From Methanosarcinaceae archaeon (GTDB lineage Archaea > Halobacteriota > Methanosarcinia > Methanosarcinales > Methanosarcinaceae): a stretch of DNA of 10,123 nucleotides. The DNA is taken from contig JAFGOO010000075.1 in assembly GCA_016926455.1 (NCBI GenBank), positions 1-10,123 of the forward strand, written 5' to 3'. Below are positions 7,331-10,123 of the stretch, piece by piece (the stretch's first letter is position 1; each line of letters starts with the position of its first letter). Below the pieces are notes generated by a model. The model worked only from the letters and a program-made list of their open reading frames with translations, did not search any database and was not told the DNA's origin. The position numbers were made by a program, and so were the translations under genes.

Positions 7331-7366
7331 AGGATTTTGAATTCAACTCCCTCCGCAATATAATCT

Positions 7367-7376
7367 ATTTATAAAT
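7367..7376 (+). promoter_or_regulatory. Second TATA-like element upstream of the aminotransferase
   Basis: The sequence atttataaat would fit an archaeal TATA box but lies about 95 bases before the next start codon. It could give a longer-leader transcript, or it could be chance in AT-rich DNA. Confidence 0.25.
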
Positions 7377-7429
7377 GAATCACGAATAAAGTAGGAAAAT
7401 CAAAAATATCTATAGTAATGGTAATAGTC

Positions 7430-7438
7430 CTATATAGT
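7430..7438 (+). promoter_or_regulatory. TATA box for the aminotransferase/oxidoreductase operon
   Basis: The sequence ctatatagt is centred about 32 bases before the ATG at 7466, predicting transcription from about 7460. This would give a leader of only a few bases. It lies in the 135-base gap after the HAD gene and suggests a separate transcript for the downstream pair. Confidence 0.5.
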
Positions 7439-7465
7439 TAAAATAATCAGTGGAAGTAAAATTAT

Positions 7466-8539
7466 ATGCACCTAAAATTCAGCGAAATGTACGTCGATTC
7501 TAACATTAAGAAGGCAGTAGAACAGGTTCTGGAAAGTGGTCGATATATCAAAGGAGACAATCTGAGACAATTTGAGCGGGAATTTGCAGATTTCTGTGAT
7601 GCAAAATACGCTGTTGGTGTAAGTTCCGGTACCTCTGCTATTCTACTATCGCTCATGGCACTCGGGATCAAAAAAGGGGACGAAGTAATCTTGCCGTCCC
7701 ACACATTTATAGCAACTGCAAGTCCGGTAAAATTCCTCGGGGCAACACCCGTTTATGTGGATATAGATCCTGTTACATATACCATTGACCCTGAAAAGAT
7801 AGAGTCTAAAATCACTGAAAATACTAAAGCGATAATTCCAGTACACCTCTATGGTCATCCTGCTAATATGGATCCGATAACAGAACTTGCAGAAAAAAAT
7901 GCCATAATGGTTATCGAAGACTCATGTCAGGCACATGCTGCTGAGTACAGGGGCAAAAAAACAGGTTCCATGGGAGATATGGCAGTGTTCAGTTTCTTCC
8001 CATCCAAGAATATGACCGTTGCAGGCGATGGAGGCATCATCACAACCACCAACAAAGAACTGGCAGAAAAGGTTTCAATGCTCCGGGACCATGGCCGCAA
8101 GGGTAAATATATCCATGAAATGCTTGGCTTGAACTTACGCCTCAGTGAAATCCCTGCTGCTATAGGTCGTGAGCAATTAAAACACCTGAACGATTGGACC
8201 GTTCGGAGAAGGAACGCAGCCGAAAAATACAACAAGCTTCTCGAGGGGGTGGTCGAGACACCCACAGAAGCAGAGTGGGCAAAACACGTTTACCACCTGT
8301 ATGTTATCCAGATTGAGGACCGTGATGGACTAGGGAGGTACCTGAATGAGCAGGGTATAAGTACAGGTATCCATTATCCAGTACCAGTGCACAGGCAGCC
8401 ATGCATGGAAGCTGGCGAGATCTGTCTTCCAGTGACGGATGCATGTGTTGATAGGATCCTATCGCTGCCGATGCATCCGCAGTTAACCGATGAACAAATA
8501 GGATATGTGGCAGAAAAGATACAGGAGTGGGTCAAATGA
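7466..8539 (+). CDS. DegT/DnrJ/EryC1 family sugar aminotransferase (PLP)
   Basis: PLP-dependent enzyme that transfers an amino group to a keto-sugar nucleotide. All family landmarks are present in 357 residues: the phosphate-binding loop SSGTSA at 53-58, LPSHTFIAT at 76-84, EDSCQAHAAE at 151-160 (D152 pairs with the PLP ring nitrogen), the Schiff-base lysine K181 in FFPSKNMTVAGDGG, LRDHGRKGKY at 206-215, LNLRLSEIPAAIG at 222-234, and GIHYPVPVH at 301-309. The Gln at 155, where some relatives have His, resembles WbpE-type aminotransferases. The next gene is a WbpB/WlbA-like oxidoreductase, so a 3-keto to 3-amino conversion of a nucleotide-linked hexose or uronic acid is a reasonable inference; the exact substrate is not readable. 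A TATA box at 7430-7438 fits the ATG at 7466. The downstream gene overlaps it by 4 bases. Confidence 0.93.
   Translation: MHLKFSEMYVDSNIKKAVEQVLESGRYIKGDNLRQFEREFADFCDAKYAVGVSSGTSAILLSLMALGIKKGDEVILPSHTFIATASPVKFLGATPVYVDIDPVTYTIDPEKIESKITENTKAIIPVHLYGHPANMDPITELAEKNAIMVIEDSCQAHAAEYRGKKTGSMGDMAVFSFFPSKNMTVAGDGGIITTTNKELAEKVSMLRDHGRKGKYIHEMLGLNLRLSEIPAAIGREQLKHLNDWTVRRRNAAEKYNKLLEGVVETPTEAEWAKHVYHLYVIQIEDRDGLGRYLNEQGISTGIHYPVPVHRQPCMEAGEICLPVTDACVDRILSLPMHPQLTDEQIGYVAEKIQEWVK
8523..8527 (+). promoter_or_regulatory. Ribosome-binding site deciding the oxidoreductase start
   Basis: The sequence aggag ends 8 bases before ATG 8536, which is ideal spacing. The upstream GTG at 8527 overlaps this site, so it is an unlikely start. 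The ATG lies in ATGA, overlapping the TGA stop of the aminotransferase. Confidence 0.7.
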
Positions 8540-9540
8540 CGGGAATCGGAGTAATCGGTACAGGATACTGGGGCAAGAACCATGTCCGCACCTACAGCGA
8601 ACTTGCAAATGAAGGAACTATAGATGATGTAAAGATATGTGACATCAACGAAAAACGCGCGCGTGAATTGGGGAATGCTTTCAACATTGACCACCTGACA
8701 GATTATAAAAAATTAATTCATGATCCAAAGATAGATGCAGTAAGCATTGTAACCCCTTCCTTAACTCACTACCAGCTTGCAAAGGAGTTCATGGAAGCTG
8801 GAAAGGATGTGCTGGTTGAAAAACCAATGACGATGGATTCAGGGGAAGCAGAAAAACTCGTCCAGATATCTAGAGACACTGGCCAGATACTTATGGTCGG
8901 TCATATTTTTAGACATCATCCAGCAGTGAAGGAACTGAAGCATAGGATTGAGATTGGAGAGTTTGGAACAATCCGCTTGATCTCTAGCAACCGTCTCTCG
9001 TTCGGTGCACCACGAAAGGATATGGGTGTGGTCTATGCTCTGGGTATCCATGAAGTGGACATGTTCTGCTATTTGATGGACCGGGAATACCCGGATAGCA
9101 TTCTGGCAACTGTGGGCTATAGTATGCAGCCTGATATTGAAGATACAGCGATGATCACAATGGATTTTGCTGGTACAAAGGGTTATGCATTCGAAAGCTG
9201 GCTTATGCCTGCCTATGGGAAACAACGTGATTTGGTGGTGGTAGGCTCCGAAAAGACTGCAAAGATAGATTACCTGAAACCACAGGAACTCCAGATACTG
9301 GATATCCGAATTGCAGAGGAGGATTTTGACGGCAATACATCATTCCTTGTTGAGAACGAGGGTTCTTACATAGTTCCAATACCGTACGCTGAACCCTTAA
9401 AAGAGGAACTCCGACATTTCATTCACTGTGTTGAAAATAGAACAATTCCTATCTCGGATGGGACTATTGGTCTTCGAGCGGTGAGAATGGCAGAGGCGAC
9501 ACTGGAATCTGCAAGGAACTGGTCTGCAGTCATGTTCTGA
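8536..9540 (+). CDS. Gfo/Idh/MocA family sugar dehydrogenase
   Basis: NAD(P)-dependent oxidoreductase acting on a sugar or sugar nucleotide. The N-terminal Rossmann domain opens with GVIGTGYWGKNH at 5-16. VTPSLTHYQ (72-80) and VEKPM (94-98, with K96) form the usual cofactor and catalytic region. The C-terminal domain has MVGHIFRHHPA at 120-130 and GIHEVDMF at 170-177 (H172 and D175 are the expected catalytic pair). At 334 residues it is full length and looks active. The context, with a 4-base overlap (ATGA) with the aminotransferase, points to consecutive steps: oxidation of a ring hydroxyl to a ketone, then amination, as in WbpB/WbpE or WlbA/WlbC. The N-acetyltransferase that usually completes that route is not in the window. 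An in-frame GTG at 8527 would add three residues but overlaps the ribosome-binding site. Confidence 0.92.
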   Translation: MTGIGVIGTGYWGKNHVRTYSELANEGTIDDVKICDINEKRARELGNAFNIDHLTDYKKLIHDPKIDAVSIVTPSLTHYQLAKEFMEAGKDVLVEKPMTMDSGEAEKLVQISRDTGQILMVGHIFRHHPAVKELKHRIEIGEFGTIRLISSNRLSFGAPRKDMGVVYALGIHEVDMFCYLMDREYPDSILATVGYSMQPDIEDTAMITMDFAGTKGYAFESWLMPAYGKQRDLVVVGSEKTAKIDYLKPQELQILDIRIAEEDFDGNTSFLVENEGSYIVPIPYAEPLKEELRHFIHCVENRTIPISDGTIGLRAVRMAEATLESARNWSAVMF

Positions 9541-9554
9541 AAAAAAGTAGGTTA

Positions 9555-9569
9555 ATGGATTTAATCCAT
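9555..9569. terminator. Small hairpin between convergent genes
   Basis: The arms atggat and atccat around tta form a short stem between two converging genes (stops at 9540 and 9598). No long T run follows on either strand, although seven A's lie at 9540-9546. It could help end transcription in either direction, but the stem is weak. Confidence 0.25.
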
Positions 9570-9597
9570 CTGATCTGCATGAACACGATAGGTATAC

Positions 9598-10123
9598 TTA
9601 TGCTATTCCATGCTTCAGATAATACTCGTTCGCACGCATTAGATCCTCGGGGGTTCCGACATCGATATGTATGCCGGCAATTTCTTTATACACGACCTTA
9701 GCTCCTTGGTCCACTAGCACCTTAATCGAATCCGTAAGCTGGTATTCTCCTTTGTGCCCGGGTTTGGTTTTCCGTATGGCATCGAATAAAACCGGCTCAA
9801 AAATGTATATACCTGCAATTCCAAGATTTGATGGAGCATTTTCAGGTTCAGGTTTTTCCACAAGGTCAACAACAAATATCCCGTCATTCCTTATTATTCC
9901 GTGGCGTGTCACATCAGTCACTTTCACAACACCGATTGTCACATCTGCATTATTCTCCTCATGAAACTTTTTGAGATTTCGCAGAACCGTATTCGGCGTA
10001 AAGAAGTTATCTCCCAGTACCACGGCAAAAGGGGAGCTGTTTATAATATGTTCTCCCGCAGCAACGGCGTTTGCAAGACCCAGACGCTCATCCTGGACAA
10101 CATAGGTCAGATTTACTCCAAAA
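9598..10123 (-). CDS. Sugar-1-phosphate nucleotidyltransferase (partial, N-terminus beyond right edge)
   Basis: Enzyme that couples a sugar-1-phosphate to an NTP (RmlA/GalU-like fold), supplying an NDP-sugar for the locus. The visible 174 residues begin inside the catalytic domain. They include YVVQDERLGLANAVAAGE (substrate/nucleotide loop), VVLGDNFF with the metal-binding Asp, DLVEKPEPE (sugar-phosphate-binding VEKP), GIAGIYIFEP, GEYQLTDSIKVL and HIDVGTPEDLMRANEYYLK near the end. The N-terminal GxGTRLxPxT signature lies beyond position 10123. The end at the RANEYYLK helix means no added acyltransferase domain, so it is a simple transferase rather than a GlmU-type fusion. Whether the nucleotide is dTTP or UTP cannot be decided. 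It runs opposite to the other genes and converges on the oxidoreductase with a 57-base gap. Confidence 0.92.
   Translation of the reverse strand, partial: FGVNLTYVVQDERLGLANAVAAGEHIINSSPFAVVLGDNFFTPNTVLRNLKKFHEENNADVTIGVVKVTDVTRHGIIRNDGIFVVDLVEKPEPENAPSNLGIAGIYIFEPVLFDAIRKTKPGHKGEYQLTDSIKVLVDQGAKVVYKEIAGIHIDVGTPEDLMRANEYYLKHGIA

Noticed and set aside
8374..9225. Minus-strand open frames over the oxidoreductase and the aminotransferase end
   Set aside because: Their composition is unlike real proteins and they oppose two intact, motif-bearing genes.
9671..9964. Plus-strand open frame of 97 codons
   Set aside because: It lies fully inside the minus-strand nucleotidyltransferase, whose motifs are clear; this is its shadow.
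1..10123. CRISPR array, tRNA/rRNA, integrase attachment sites, defence genes
   Set aside because: No regularly spaced repeats, RNA-gene signatures or relevant protein motifs were seen on either strand.

Overview
The window is a surface-glycan biosynthesis locus, most probably from a methanogenic or related euryarchaeon; Methanosarcinales is my best guess. The archaeal reading rests on TATA-type promoters about 30 bases upstream of start codons (642-649, 7430-7438), short or absent leaders, GGTG-type ribosome-binding sequences, and AT-rich gaps. No rRNA, tRNA or taxonomic marker gene is present, so the lineage is inference.

Layout: (a) 1-667 has no intact gene. It holds a 17-bp inverted repeat at the left edge, a broken reading frame, and the promoter of the next gene. 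(b) 674-2053 is manC, a bifunctional mannose-1-phosphate guanylyltransferase/mannose-6-phosphate isomerase that makes GDP-mannose. (c) 2054-2530 carries the decayed tail of a minus-strand gene. (d) 2531-4006 is a Wzx-type polysaccharide or lipid-linked oligosaccharide flippase. (e) 4007-4608 is a second decayed stretch with the front of an IS200/IS605-type transposase and another short coding-like fragment. (f) 4609-7330 is a tight three-gene cassette: membrane glycosyltransferase family 2, ATP-grasp ligase and HAD-family hydrolase. (g) 7466-9540 is an overlapping pair behind its own TATA box: a DegT/DnrJ/EryC1 sugar aminotransferase and a Gfo/Idh/MocA sugar oxidoreductase. (h) A sugar-1-phosphate nucleotidyltransferase runs off the right edge on the opposite strand.

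Together the genes supply activated sugars (GDP-mannose, another NDP-sugar, probably an amino-sugar derivative), transfer sugars on the cytoplasmic face of the membrane, and flip the lipid-linked product outward. Such products are used for S-layer N-glycans or an exopolysaccharide. The ATP-grasp/HAD pair is the least explained part and may add a non-sugar decoration. Base composition shifts along the window: wzx, the ATP-grasp and HAD genes and the gaps are clearly AT-rich, while the aminotransferase/oxidoreductase pair is less so. With the gene remnants in the gaps, this suggests a locus assembled and reshuffled by transfer and transposition.

I see no defence system, CRISPR array or clearly unprecedented system. 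The best candidates for a second look are the glycosyltransferase/ATP-grasp/HAD cassette and the gene remnants in the three gaps.
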